This document shows positions 24,185 to 33,297 of a stretch of 37,548 nt of DNA, in pieces. Numbering within the stretch: the stretch's first letter is position 1; the number at the start of each line of letters is the position of its first letter. The notes beneath the pieces are model-generated. The model had not been told where the DNA came from and did no database searches. It saw nothing but the letters and a program-made list of their open reading frames with translations. Location of the stretch: the NCBI RefSeq assembly GCF_029223195.1, contig NZ_JARHUF010000030.1, forward strand, positions 1-37,548, read 5' to 3'. The DNA is from Vibrio sp. CAU 1672 (GTDB lineage Bacteria; Pseudomonadota; Gammaproteobacteria; Enterobacterales; Vibrionaceae). A program made the position numbers and the translations under genes.

Positions 24185-25990
24185 ATGAAGCGGAATCGAA
24201 TCGTCAGTGGCTTACTGATCGCGCTGTGTCCGACTGTTGCCTTTGCAACACCTGGTAATCAATTTGAGTTTTCAAACACTCTGCATGGCACTGTTTGTTC
24301 TGAAAACCCTGATGTTTGGTTGCTTGGTGGCGAGTTAAAAGTTGATGCGCCAATTAGCATCAATGGAACGCTGATCACCCGAGAAGGTAAGTATCAGTCA
24401 AATAACTCACTCAACGCCTTAACCGGGCAAGGTGAAACAACCACACAGCACTATATGAGAGATGCTATCGGCTGTATTCAAAGTGATGATCCCATCGCTT
24501 TGGTTGGAGCAGTAGCCTCTTTATATGAAAAACAATTTACCACTTTAAGTAGCGTAGATATCCCTGCGCCCATCCCTGAACCTGACCTTCCTGCAGCGCC
24601 CAAAGTCGTTAAAGATCAGTTTGAAACTAAAGCTCAATTCGAAGAGCGTGTGGAAAAAATTCGTCTCGAACGACAACAGCAAATAGCCGCAATTCAGCAG
24701 AAATATCGCCAGCAAGTCGAAGTTCGAAACGCAAAAATTCGCGCACTGCAAAATAACGTTGATCAGCGCAAAGAAAACTTGGATGACAAAAAGTCTCAGC
24801 TCGTTGCGCGTGCATTTAGAGATGTAATGGGTAAGCCGATTCTCTCGGCCAAAAGCTACGATGCCGAGAACCAGCAAATGCACCTGCGATTTAAGGCGTC
24901 AAACCAAGATTATCAACGAGATATTGTACTTAACGTTCCGCTTGAACAAGCACGCGAACTGTACAATAACATCGACCAGCTAGATCTTGCTCTCACCTAC
25001 AGTTATGACCAACAGCAACTTGAGTTGATCAATATCTCTGGTTCGTACAAAGAAAGTGAGTTCGCCGGAGACATAGCCAAGAGCCAATACCAGCCTGAAG
25101 CATTATCAGTCGTTCTGAAGAGTGAGTCATCCGTTGCTTTGCCGGGCTTAGAAATGCAAAACCCGAACCTGATTGATAGCTTCGAAGTAGATTCCAGATT
25201 ATCTTTATCTGACAACACTGCTGCAGATGAGCTTAAAGTGTTGCTTGCTAATGTCGCTCCAGCAAAAGCAAACGCTTCGACTTGGTTCTTCAACCTGTCC
25301 ATTGAAGACTACGCCAACTCAGACCAGGTTGCTTACGCCCGCAACAGTGGTGAGATCATGTCTGATGTTGCGACGAAAGTCCTTGGTGTACCTGAGCGTC
25401 ACGTCTATGAGCTGATTGACCGTGATGCCACCAGCGGCGCAATTAAAGACAAGCTTCGTTTGATGCTGGACAACGTTGCGGAAGGTGACACTGTCTACTT
25501 CTACTACAGCGGCCATGGCATTCCGGCAATCCCAGATAACGACCCATACATTCTGCCACAAGATAAGATCCCAGATTACGTAACCGATGATCCTTTCTTT
25601 AAGCTCGACAATCTCTACAAAACGCTTTCCAACAGCAAAGCCGGAAAAATTGTCGTGATGGTTGATAGCTGCTTTAGCGGTGCCACCGATGGTGTATCTG
25701 TCATTAAAGGTGTCGCCGCCTCCCGCCTTGCACCGAAGAAAGTCAGCATCGATCCAGAACGCATGGTGGTGATTACCGCAGGCCGTAACAAAGAGTACTC
25801 CAATATGTATCAGGAGAAAGGTCACCGTTTGTTTAGTTACTACCTAATGAAATCCATGATCGAAGGCAATCGTGATATCGGTACGCTTTACCAAGAAGTG
25901 TACGACCAAGTGAAGTCGGCTTCATTTGAAATGGGTGATTTGAAACGTCAGCACCCAACGATCACCGGCAACCAGACCATTTCACTTTAA
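24185..25990 (+). CDS. Periplasmic caspase-family (C14) protease, first gene of a six-gene operon
   Basis: 601 aa from the ATG at 24185; a GTG at 24110 would add 25 residues but would bury the Sec signal MKRNRIVSGLLIALCPTVAFA (cleavage after A21). A secreted N-terminal domain (about 22-140, two cysteine pairs possible) is followed by a coiled coil (145-210, FETKAQFEERVEKIRLERQQ...), a beta-rich linker and a caspase/metacaspase-fold domain (about 365-600). The catalytic dyad is intact: H444 in FYYSGHG and C496 in MVDSCFSG. Caspase-fold enzymes cut after Arg/Lys or Asp in eukaryotes and orthocaspases; the specificity here is unknown. The export signal would place it in the periplasm, which is unusual. 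Confidence 0.85.
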   Translation: MKRNRIVSGLLIALCPTVAFATPGNQFEFSNTLHGTVCSENPDVWLLGGELKVDAPISINGTLITREGKYQSNNSLNALTGQGETTTQHYMRDAIGCIQSDDPIALVGAVASLYEKQFTTLSSVDIPAPIPEPDLPAAPKVVKDQFETKAQFEERVEKIRLERQQQIAAIQQKYRQQVEVRNAKIRALQNNVDQRKENLDDKKSQLVARAFRDVMGKPILSAKSYDAENQQMHLRFKASNQDYQRDIVLNVPLEQARELYNNIDQLDLALTYSYDQQQLELINISGSYKESEFAGDIAKSQYQPEALSVVLKSESSVALPGLEMQNPNLIDSFEVDSRLSLSDNTAADELKVLLANVAPAKANASTWFFNLSIEDYANSDQVAYARNSGEIMSDVATKVLGVPERHVYELIDRDATSGAIKDKLRLMLDNVAEGDTVYFYYSGHGIPAIPDNDPYILPQDKIPDYVTDDPFFKLDNLYKTLSNSKAGKIVVMVDSCFSGATDGVSVIKGVAASRLAPKKVSIDPERMVVITAGRNKEYSNMYQEKGHRLFSYYLMKSMIEGNRDIGTLYQEVYDQVKSASFEMGDLKRQHPTITGNQTISL

Positions 25991-26023
25991 TTTATTTAGA
26001 ACATTGATTTAAGGCTTATATCC

Positions 26024-26692
26024 ATGTTTAAGAAAACTCTATTAGCAACGTCAGCAGCACTGCTTGCAACCTCAACTTTTGCCACAGATGTAGACAATAC
26101 CAACCTAGACATCGCTTTCCAGGGCGCACACTTTCAAGGTGCGGGTAACCAAATCACTATGCTACGCGTGCCTGTCACCAACAAGGATACCGGCGAAACT
26201 CAGTTTTTTGATATGAGCGCCGAGTTTGCTGCAGATAAAAACGGCAACCTGATCTTTAAAAATATCAGCTCGGTAAAATCGGTAGCGTTTGCGAGTGCAA
26301 ACCAACTAATTGCGGGCCATTACTTAGATGAAGATAAATGTAGTTGGTTTGTCGAAGGGCCATCAGTTACAGCTAACGGTAGAATGAGTTGGAGCTTCTT
26401 TAAACCAACAGATAACAAAGGGTGCGACCAGTATGCTAAAACAAGATCTGGTCAGATCCTAAGTGGAACACTAGAAGGTAATCAGCTAGCTATTACACAA
26501 AAGGATATATACAAAGTTCTAATGAAAGATTCCGAGAGCAATCTAAATTATGGTTCATACAGTAAGTCAGGCTATATATTCGCCGCCGTACAAAATGGAA
26601 ACAGTATCTCTTTGTCACTTTATGACAAAGGTGGCCTTGATACAAGCTGGACTATAATCAAAGCGCCATACCCAGGTAAAAAAGAAGAATGA
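26024..26692 (+). CDS. Exported protein of unknown family, caspase operon
   Basis: 222 aa with a clear signal peptide MFKKTLLATSAALLATSTFA cleaved before TDVDNT. The mature protein is predominantly beta-like with two cysteines (DEDKCSWF, NKGCDQYA) that could pair. No domain I recognise. It lies 33 bp after the caspase gene and its stop overlaps the next start by ATGA, so it belongs to the operon. A caspase substrate, inhibitor or accessory factor are all possible; none is shown. Confidence 0.8.
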   Translation: MFKKTLLATSAALLATSTFATDVDNTNLDIAFQGAHFQGAGNQITMLRVPVTNKDTGETQFFDMSAEFAADKNGNLIFKNISSVKSVAFASANQLIAGHYLDEDKCSWFVEGPSVTANGRMSWSFFKPTDNKGCDQYAKTRSGQILSGTLEGNQLAITQKDIYKVLMKDSESNLNYGSYSKSGYIFAAVQNGNSISLSLYDKGGLDTSWTIIKAPYPGKKEE

Positions 26693-27666
26693 TTAAACAC
26701 ATAGCCTTACTCTCAGCTTTGGCTAGTTTTTGTGTTTTTGCTTCCCCATCCTGGTATGGGGAAGTGCCTTCTGATGCCTCTGTAAGTTACGGCTTCGGTC
26801 AAGGTAACACTTACCAACAAGCTAAAGATAATGCCTACCACGACTTAGCCAAATCGATTGAAAGCCGGGTAATTAGTGAAACCAGCTCATCTAAAGTGTT
26901 CAAAGATGGCAAGTTAACCAAAAGTGCATCCTCTAACAAAACGTCTCTATCAGATATTGTTTTCCGTAACAATGTCACTGTCCGCAAAAGCGAGCAAATT
27001 GGTGATGAGTTTTACCTAGGAGTGCAGTACGACCCAACTTCTTTTGCTGAAAAGCTGTCTCAATGGCTGCAAGGCTCTCAATGTAAGGCTGACCTTCACC
27101 CTTATTGGTCTCACGCGGCAATGTTGAAAAACTGGATAGAGCAACATCAATGCTTACCCAATATTGAGATTGAACGTTTTGCCGGAGGCTGGCAGCTTAC
27201 CAACAACTCAGGCCATCTAGTGTTGCCGGAAGCGCAGTACAACCATCTTTTCTTTACCCTTCACTCACCGTCACTGGCTATCGAATCAACTAACACGCGC
27301 TTAACCGCCGGTGATTTCTACTTCATCAGCCTCACGGCTAAGCAGCCAGGATACTTATCTCTGTTCCAGGTCTATGAAGATGGCAGTACAGGCGTTTTGA
27401 TTGAGAATGAACCGGTCGAGAAAAGAATCCAAATCGAATTTCCAGACAACACTCAATATGACGGCATAGAAGCACTATTGAACCAAGGACGAGCGACCTA
27501 CGACACCAACATCGCTTTATTATGTCCCCGTAAAATCGACACATCTCGGTTTGAAAAACTCGATGAGTCACGCCTTTCAACCGATACCCCCGGGTTTGGC
27601 TTAATTCTTAAATACCTGGACCAATGTGAATTTGTCATGGAAAGGCTATCGATTAGTAAAAGCTAG
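26689..27666 (+). CDS. Exported LPP20-like + DUF4384-like protein
   Basis: 325 aa; signal MIKHIALLSALASFCVFA cleaved before SPSWYG. Residues about 20-125 have the LPP20-like pattern (PxWYG...VSYGFGQGNTYQQAKDNAYHDLAKSIESRVISE). The C-terminal part (about 195-290) has the GDFYFISLTAKQPGYLSLFQVYEDGSTGVLIENEP pattern of DUF4384-type domains, which in other bacteria often accompany LPP20 and caspase or kinase modules. Function unknown. ATGA overlap with the upstream gene; 23 bp to the transglycosylase gene. Confidence 0.75.
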   Translation: MIKHIALLSALASFCVFASPSWYGEVPSDASVSYGFGQGNTYQQAKDNAYHDLAKSIESRVISETSSSKVFKDGKLTKSASSNKTSLSDIVFRNNVTVRKSEQIGDEFYLGVQYDPTSFAEKLSQWLQGSQCKADLHPYWSHAAMLKNWIEQHQCLPNIEIERFAGGWQLTNNSGHLVLPEAQYNHLFFTLHSPSLAIESTNTRLTAGDFYFISLTAKQPGYLSLFQVYEDGSTGVLIENEPVEKRIQIEFPDNTQYDGIEALLNQGRATYDTNIALLCPRKIDTSRFEKLDESRLSTDTPGFGLILKYLDQCEFVMERLSISKS

Positions 27667-27689
27667 TCGAACAATGCAAAGGAAACCAA

Positions 27690-28910
27690 ATGAAGAACAC
27701 TATTTTGCGCCTGTCGCCACTCGCATTGTTATTTAGTTCATTCAGCTACGCAGAAACACTTCAACAAGCTTGTGAACTTGAGGTTGATGCGAACCAATGC
27801 CCGAGCGTCAACCACTTTGTTAGTCAACCATTTGAAGCGCAGGATGACTTTGAAAAATATAAACTGTGTAGCGAAGCTAAATACGATTTATACAAAGTGC
27901 AGAAAAATTGCGAGTTCGACCAATACCTAGCCAATGCACAAAAAGCCTTTGACCAGTTCAAGAACAAAGTTTCTAAAAAATGGGACAAGCCAAACTTTAG
28001 TGACCAATACTCATGGGTCAGCTACAGCCCTTCTCTGGAACTCAAACGTGAAGTCAACTTTGAGAAAAATGTTATCAAAGTAACGACAATCGCAGGTGAA
28101 GAGACAACCATCGAGGAGTTAAAAGAAGAAATTCTCGCAACCTCCGAACTAACGATTGGCGAAGCACAAAAAGCAGACGTATACACTGCGGCTCTTATTG
28201 AAGAAACCAATGTCGAAACATTAAGCCCACAGACACTATTACCGGTTGCGGAAAATAATGCTGTTCACAAGCAGGAGCTGAAAGAAGCGCTCGACAACGT
28301 GGTTATTACCGAATCCGTCGACAGCAAAGGCAATACCGTCATCGAAGCGCAGGTGAGTTTTCCTCCCACTTGGTTAAACCGCAAAGAAAAACGTTTCTTT
28401 GATACCGTGGAAACTTACGCAAACAAATACGATCTCGAACCTGAATTCGTGCTCTCCATTATTAAAACCGAGAGCGCATTCGACCCAACCGCTGTTTCTC
28501 ATATTCCTGCTTTTGGTCTTATGCAGGTCGTCCCTAGCTCTGCAGGTCTTGATGCCACGAGCTTCTTGTTTGGAGAACGGCAACTACTCAATCGAGATTA
28601 TCTGTTTGATCCTGAGAAAAACATAGAAGTAGGCACGGCCTACATTCACCTGCTCCGCTCCCGATACTTTAAAGGCATCGAGAATGAAGAGAGCCTGAAG
28701 TATTGCGTTATCGCTGCCTACAACGGGGGCATGGGCCCGATATATCAAATGTTTGGTGGCAAGCGTTCTGTCGCTATCAAATATATTAACCAACTATCCC
28801 CTGAAAAAGTCTTTAGCACTATTCAGAAAAAGCACTCTGCTGCTGAAACTCGTAACTACTTAAAGAAAGTGCACAGTGCAGAACTTAACTATGAAAAAAA
28901 TATGATTTAG
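27690..28910 (+). CDS. MltC-like lytic transglycosylase without lipobox
   Basis: 406 aa with signal MKNTILRLSPLALLFSSFSYA and no lipobox Cys, unlike MltC. Residues about 80-225 look like the MltC N-terminal domain (AFDQFKNKVSKKWD...ELKREVNFEKNVIKVTT), here with a long Glu-rich insert. The SLT domain follows: catalytic Glu261 in SIIKTESAFDP, GLMQVVP at 276-282, and AAYNGGMGPIYQMF from 342. Such enzymes cleave peptidoglycan between MurNAc and GlcNAc, forming 1,6-anhydroMurNAc. A free periplasmic form is implied. Its place between the caspase and LPP20-like genes makes it the most enzymatically defined partner. Confidence 0.88.
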   Translation: MKNTILRLSPLALLFSSFSYAETLQQACELEVDANQCPSVNHFVSQPFEAQDDFEKYKLCSEAKYDLYKVQKNCEFDQYLANAQKAFDQFKNKVSKKWDKPNFSDQYSWVSYSPSLELKREVNFEKNVIKVTTIAGEETTIEELKEEILATSELTIGEAQKADVYTAALIEETNVETLSPQTLLPVAENNAVHKQELKEALDNVVITESVDSKGNTVIEAQVSFPPTWLNRKEKRFFDTVETYANKYDLEPEFVLSIIKTESAFDPTAVSHIPAFGLMQVVPSSAGLDATSFLFGERQLLNRDYLFDPEKNIEVGTAYIHLLRSRYFKGIENEESLKYCVIAAYNGGMGPIYQMFGGKRSVAIKYINQLSPEKVFSTIQKKHSAAETRNYLKKVHSAELNYEKNMI

Positions 28911-28919
28911 GGAATAAAC

Positions 28920-29372
28920 ATGAAAAAAACATTACTACTTACTGCAATGACAGCGATGGCTTTCCAAGTATCAGCAACAACAGAATTTCCTGAGTGGCAT
29001 ATGAATCCGCAAGCAGGCCTGGATGACGGTTTAATCGCCGGTGTTTCCTGTGTCGAAAGTATGGGCGACCTGACGCTCGATATGGATGTCGCGGCAATGG
29101 AAGCCAGAGCCTCTCTCGCGGCGTCATTAGAAGCCATGGTGCAAAAAGAGTTAGAGACAAACAGAACTGCTGAACGGAAAAAAATCGTCACTGCAGATCG
29201 TAAAGATAACGTCGTAACCACTGCGGTTACCGCGACATCAACAACCAAACAGCTGACAAACCAACTGATGAAATACACTTGGGTGTCTGAGTCTGTATCG
29301 GTGGAAAAAGACATTGATGAGTATCTTTGTACTCGCATAGTCGCACGTTTACCTCAGTTCATTGCTGAGTAA
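28920..29372 (+). CDS. Small exported LPP20-like protein
   Basis: 150 aa; signal MKKTLLLTAMTAMAFQVSA, then TTEFPEWHMNP... with the PxW start and the alternating helix/strand pattern (AAMEARASLAASLEAMVQKELE) of LPP20-like domains. Seems to be a stand-alone version of the N-terminal domain of the protein at 26689. No lipobox. 9-bp gap to both neighbours in the operon. Function unknown; possibly an envelope-binding adaptor. Confidence 0.75.
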   Translation: MKKTLLLTAMTAMAFQVSATTEFPEWHMNPQAGLDDGLIAGVSCVESMGDLTLDMDVAAMEARASLAASLEAMVQKELETNRTAERKKIVTADRKDNVVTTAVTATSTTKQLTNQLMKYTWVSESVSVEKDIDEYLCTRIVARLPQFIAE

Positions 29373-29381
29373 GGGGTTGTA

Positions 29382-30170
29382 ATGCAAGAGCAAGCGGTCC
29401 AAACGCCCCCAGAAACAACCCCGGCAGAAGCTGCCAACGAGCAAGATATTCTCGATAGATTGAGGGAAAAAACGCCTAACCCAATCCTGGCCTTTATAGC
29501 TTTGATCATTGCTGCCGGTCAGTTTAATGACGCTATTGATATGACGAGTAAAGGGTGGGACCTGGTCATTTCCAACTTCTCTGATGCGCCATCAAATGAG
29601 CGCCTATCGAAAGTTTACATTCGAGCGTCTAGCGGGGTGTTAGAAGAGACATTTGGTTCTCCTGTTTATACCAAGTCCTCTAACGGTGACGTTGAAATCA
29701 AGTACTACAAAGACAGTAAGTTCATCCTATCGGCGATCACATCTAATGGCACTATCGATGCGTTTTTAGTCTTCCCCAAACCCGGCTTTGTCCCTGAGAT
29801 CAAGTACCACGCGGGTAATGAGACCTATCTGCAGACCACATTTGCTGACTCAACCATTCCGCTCGAAGCCATGTCTAATCTGGCTCGAAGCGGCAATTAC
29901 TACATTGAAGAAGCTCAAGGTGGCCGTTACGAACTCCTTTACAACTCAGTCGGCGGATACAGTGAATACCTATCCAATCTGACAAAAAACCAGATGCAAC
30001 TTCTTGCAACATTCAACGATAAACTGATGATGGAAGAAAACACAACATCAGCGTTAGTTAGCTTACGCCAGCAGATTAAGCCTAACTTTTACGGTTACAG
30101 TGCAGTGGGGCTAGAAGACTTAGCACCCGCAATTTTAACCAAGCTTGAATACGAGTTGATTACCGATTGA
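29382..30170 (+). CDS. Single-pass membrane protein, last gene of the caspase operon
   Basis: 262 aa. A short acidic, proline-rich cytoplasmic lead (QTPPETTPAEAANEQD) precedes one membrane helix at about residues 33-48 (PNPILAFIALIIAAGQF); no cleavable signal. The large C-terminal part is periplasmic by the positive-inside tendency, with a VYIRASSGVLEETFGSPVY...VEIKYYKDSKFILSAIT segment. It resembles the poorly characterised ETEC_3214-type family seen next to similar modules, but I am not certain. GTAATG start 9 bp after the previous gene. It could be the inner-membrane anchor or sensor of the system. Confidence 0.75.
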   Translation: MQEQAVQTPPETTPAEAANEQDILDRLREKTPNPILAFIALIIAAGQFNDAIDMTSKGWDLVISNFSDAPSNERLSKVYIRASSGVLEETFGSPVYTKSSNGDVEIKYYKDSKFILSAITSNGTIDAFLVFPKPGFVPEIKYHAGNETYLQTTFADSTIPLEAMSNLARSGNYYIEEAQGGRYELLYNSVGGYSEYLSNLTKNQMQLLATFNDKLMMEENTTSALVSLRQQIKPNFYGYSAVGLEDLAPAILTKLEYELITD

Positions 30171-30509
30171 CCCGCAAGGTGTTTTACACACTATTCAACC
30201 ATAAGCCAGATATTAACGCTTGGTTTTAATGCATCACCTGGTTGTATCATCTAGTCGAAATGGGAGAAGCCAGCGGCAAAACAGCCAATGGCTTCTTTCC
30301 TACCAATAGGCTTATCACCCACGTTCCAAGAGTTGTATTAAAAGACAGATAGCGTTCAGTTCATAACCAAGCATAGAAAATAAAAATTCATGTCAATACT
30401 GGTTAATGAATCTACATGCTCTCGGCATTTTTACGAACTTACTTACCGCCTGCTCATCAAAGCATAATAAAAAGTGCGTGGGCTCAATTTTTTATAGGAA
30501 CAATAATAA
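30171..30509. other. Intergenic between caspase operon and ankyrin gene
   Basis: Holds the terminator at 30265-30298 and, near 30480-30500, a T/A-rich leader with TTTATAGGAACAATAATAA before the next start. No further gene seen. Confidence 0.6.
30265..30298 (+). terminator. Terminator of the caspase operon
   Basis: AGAAGCCA (30265-30272) pairs with TGGCTTCT (30289-30296), with an inner GGC/GCC stem, then TT. It lies 95 bp after the last operon gene and before the separately transcribed ankyrin gene. Confidence 0.65.
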
Positions 30510-31664
30510 ATGGTGCAAAAATCCGTCTTGGCAATAGCCGCCCTGGCATGTCTTCTTCCTTGTACTAGTTCAGCTAGCGGAAATTCAGCCTGCAGCTTTT
30601 TACCTAAATCACCAATGCCTGAGTGGATAATCTCACCACTCCCGTCAGATAAAGACTATATCTACGGGTATGGCGTTGCCTCTTCTCCTAAAGACAGTGT
30701 TATGCAGCTGAGAAAAAACAGCAGCTCTGACGCCCGTTCAAATTTATCTGAAACGCTACAAGTACGCGTTCAAAGTGAACTGTCTAAGGAGATCTTACGT
30801 CGTGATGACGGACATAAAGTCAGTATTAACAAAGATATAAAAAGCCTGATTCAATCTAAGAGTGATGCGATTCTCGTGTCTTCCGAAGTTGTCTCAGTTT
30901 GGTTAGATAGAGAGTCATGTAACTTATGGACTAAAGTCCGAATCGATAGAGCATCCGCGCAGCAGTCCGAAAAGCTGGTTTTAAATTCTGCGTTAACATC
31001 CATGGATGAAGCACTAAAAGAAATTTCGAACAAGCTCGACAACGTCAAAAAAGAAACCTCTAAAGATCCGAAAAAGGAACTTCAAAATCAGGGATTAAGT
31101 TACACTGGCGAGTCTTTTGCTCAAACGTTGTATCGCGGAGACCAAACGAATATTCAACTATACATTGATGCAGGAATGAACTTTAGTGATGCAATCGATC
31201 CGAGAGGCGAATCCTTTTATGCCATGTTCTACCGAATTTCACCTAAACGTTTAGAGAAAAGCTTAGATGTCCTAACGAAATCTTTCTCGGCAAAAGAGCT
31301 TAGAATGAGTTATTTCATGAAGCACGCTTTATATCGTGGAGATGTTAAAAAAACTAAAATTCTCGTAGAGGCAGGGGCGGATATCAATGAAGTGTACAAA
31401 AAGTCTCTCTCTGTCTATGTTCCAAGAAAGTTGAGCTTTCAAGCGTCAACGCCGTTATGTGTTGTCAACTCAAGAATTTCGTACTTTGAAACCTATCCGG
31501 ATGATGATGTAGATGTGAAAGACTATATCGACCTTAAAAAGTACCTTGTTAGCCTAGGGGCTAAATCGAAGGGAGCCGTCGTCACTCACGATAGTTTAAC
31601 CTACAAGCGTTACCCGGAGAAGTTTAACTGTAAAACGAATACAAGATCACAAGTGATCAAATAA
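30510..31664 (+). CDS. Exported LPP20-like protein with ankyrin-like repeats
   Basis: 384 aa; signal MVQKSVLAIAALACLLPCTSSA. After it comes an LPP20-like domain (MPEWIISPLPSDKDYIYGYGVASSPKDSVMQLRKNSSSDARSNLSETLQVRV...) like those at 26689 and 28920. Residues about 195-330 contain ankyrin-type units (TLYRGDQTNIQLYIDAGMN, ALYRGDVKKTKILVEAGADINEVYKK). The periplasmic fusion of LPP20-like and ankyrin repeats is unusual. A 339-bp gap with a terminator separates it from the caspase operon, but the shared domain suggests a functional link. AGGAAC precedes the start. Confidence 0.75.
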   Translation: MVQKSVLAIAALACLLPCTSSASGNSACSFLPKSPMPEWIISPLPSDKDYIYGYGVASSPKDSVMQLRKNSSSDARSNLSETLQVRVQSELSKEILRRDDGHKVSINKDIKSLIQSKSDAILVSSEVVSVWLDRESCNLWTKVRIDRASAQQSEKLVLNSALTSMDEALKEISNKLDNVKKETSKDPKKELQNQGLSYTGESFAQTLYRGDQTNIQLYIDAGMNFSDAIDPRGESFYAMFYRISPKRLEKSLDVLTKSFSAKELRMSYFMKHALYRGDVKKTKILVEAGADINEVYKKSLSVYVPRKLSFQASTPLCVVNSRISYFETYPDDDVDVKDYIDLKKYLVSLGAKSKGAVVTHDSLTYKRYPEKFNCKTNTRSQVIK

Positions 31665-31668
31665 ACTG

Positions 31669-31695
31669 AAAGGGCTCGCCATCGCTGGCTTTTTT
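31669..31695 (+). terminator. Terminator after the ankyrin gene
   Basis: AAAGGGC pairs, with two G-U wobbles, with GCTTTTT, giving a T6 run (31690-31695) directly after the stop codon. Weak stem, good U-tract. Confidence 0.45.
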
Positions 31696-31807
31696 GAACT
31701 GTGACCGACTCAGAAACCATGCCCCATTAATCCTGGTCACTAAGTCAATGAGTTGCAACCTAATGGAAGATTTTTTAATGCCGGTGTAGATGTGTGGTTT
31801 GTGGCAA

Positions 31808-31833
31808 TAGCCCGGGGAGACTTCACCGGGCTA
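31808..31833 (-). other. Hairpin in the alpha-amylase 3' region
   Basis: TAGCCCGG (31808-31815) pairs perfectly with CCGGGCTA (31826-31833). It is 63 bp beyond the amylase stop on the minus strand. No T-run follows, so a Rho-independent terminator is uncertain. Confidence 0.35.
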
Positions 31834-31896
31834 CAGCTGACCTGTCGATTTACAACTAAATGATCGTGATCCTGGTAGATCAGGACCACCGTGGAT

Positions 31897-33297
31897 TTAG
31901 AGCATATACATTCTTGCGGTGCGCGCAGGAATACTGAACGTGTGATAACGGGAATTTACTGTTTCAGTCGCTGCAGAAAGTGTGTCCTGATATGACTGAT
32001 ACCAGTTGAACTCATGCTGATATGTGTCGACGGTATGACTACGTTCTTCGCCACACTTGTTAATGCCAACAACGCCTTGCTTGCCACGCTTAAAGAGAAG
32101 CAGGCACTGGTCACTGTGCAGTACCGTCATCCCTTGACCCTGCATGGCATTATGGAAAGCGATCATGTTTTTCATATCAGTTTTGTTCCAGACATCTGCC
32201 CAGCGGCCGTTGTCCTTGTCTTCGCTATCTGGTAGCTCATCACTGTAAATAAGTGGCGTTCCTCCATCTTTACCAAGAATGTAAGCGTAAGCGAGTGCTT
32301 CATCTTCCGGAGACATGATCTGATAACGGAAGCCGTCATTGGTCGGAATGTCATGTGTAATGGTAAAGGTTACTGCCCGAGCGTTATCCAGTGCCTGGCC
32401 ATAAGCCTGTGGATCATGCAGTTTAGTCATGCTGCCATCATAAGAGAACGCAGAACGGATTGATGCAAACAGAGGAAAATCGTAGGCAGCATGGTCGGTA
32501 TTATTGAGGTAGGGTTGCAAAAATACCTCATAACTTGAATCTCCGGCTCCACCACTGGTAATGACTTCACCAAACACGTGCATGCCAGCCGTAATTTCAG
32601 CGGTAAACACTTGATCTATCTGGTACTGACTCATGTGTTTGACGGCGTCAATTCGAAATCCTGTTATCCCCATCTGCTTTAGCGCTTCAAGGTATAATCG
32701 CTGTTGCGATACAACCCAGTTACTCGGGTCAAGATCAGGCAAACCGCGATCACCGTCCCCCCCACAAAGGCGCCAGTACTGCACATGTCCCGGATCTCCC
32801 CAGTCAGTGATGCAGCCTTCTGGATGGAAGTCATTCGCAGAGAAAATGTTTTCACTTAAATCGCCAAACAGAGTCTGTTGCGCATAATACTCGCTGTTAG
32901 CTGCGTAGTCTGCAAGGACTTCTGTTCCCGGGTAGTTCAAGTCTTCCCGTTTCCAGGTTTCATTCGCCATGTGGTTCAGTACGACGTCGGCATAAACTTC
33001 TACGCCATGCTGTTTAAGCGTATCGATCATGGTTTGCAGATCGGTCTTGTTACCCAGGGGAGAATCAATAACCCGAATGTCCTGTGGCTGATAGCGAGCC
33101 CACCACTCAGTCCCTGATGATTTTAATGTTGGTGAAACCAAGACTTTTTTGTAGCCAATATTGGCGATTTCCGCCGCATTAGCAGTAACGTCTGAATACT
33201 TCCAGTTAAAGGCGTGCAAAATAGTGTCAGCATACACAGTGGAAGAAAAGCAGCCTGTAGCAAGAGCGGCTGCGAGTAGTGTTTTAGTATGTTTCAT
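31897..33297 (-). CDS. Secreted alpha-amylase, glycoside hydrolase family 13
   Basis: 466 aa from the ATG at 33297 (ribosome site AGAGGA); a longer reading to 33354 has no better support. Signal MKHTKTLLAAALATGCFSSTVYA, cleaved before DTILHAFNW. The four GH13 motifs are present: VYADVVLNHM, GFRIDAVKHM with the nucleophile D217, VFGEV with the acid/base E244, and TITHDIP with H315-D316. It hydrolyses internal alpha-1,4 bonds of starch and glycogen outside the cytoplasm. The chain ends right after a short C-terminal beta domain; no starch-binding module. Monocistronic here. Confidence 0.93.
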   Translation of the reverse strand: MKHTKTLLAAALATGCFSSTVYADTILHAFNWKYSDVTANAAEIANIGYKKVLVSPTLKSSGTEWWARYQPQDIRVIDSPLGNKTDLQTMIDTLKQHGVEVYADVVLNHMANETWKREDLNYPGTEVLADYAANSEYYAQQTLFGDLSENIFSANDFHPEGCITDWGDPGHVQYWRLCGGDGDRGLPDLDPSNWVVSQQRLYLEALKQMGITGFRIDAVKHMSQYQIDQVFTAEITAGMHVFGEVITSGGAGDSSYEVFLQPYLNNTDHAAYDFPLFASIRSAFSYDGSMTKLHDPQAYGQALDNARAVTFTITHDIPTNDGFRYQIMSPEDEALAYAYILGKDGGTPLIYSDELPDSEDKDNGRWADVWNKTDMKNMIAFHNAMQGQGMTVLHSDQCLLLFKRGKQGVVGINKCGEERSHTVDTYQHEFNWYQSYQDTLSAATETVNSRYHTFSIPARTARMYML

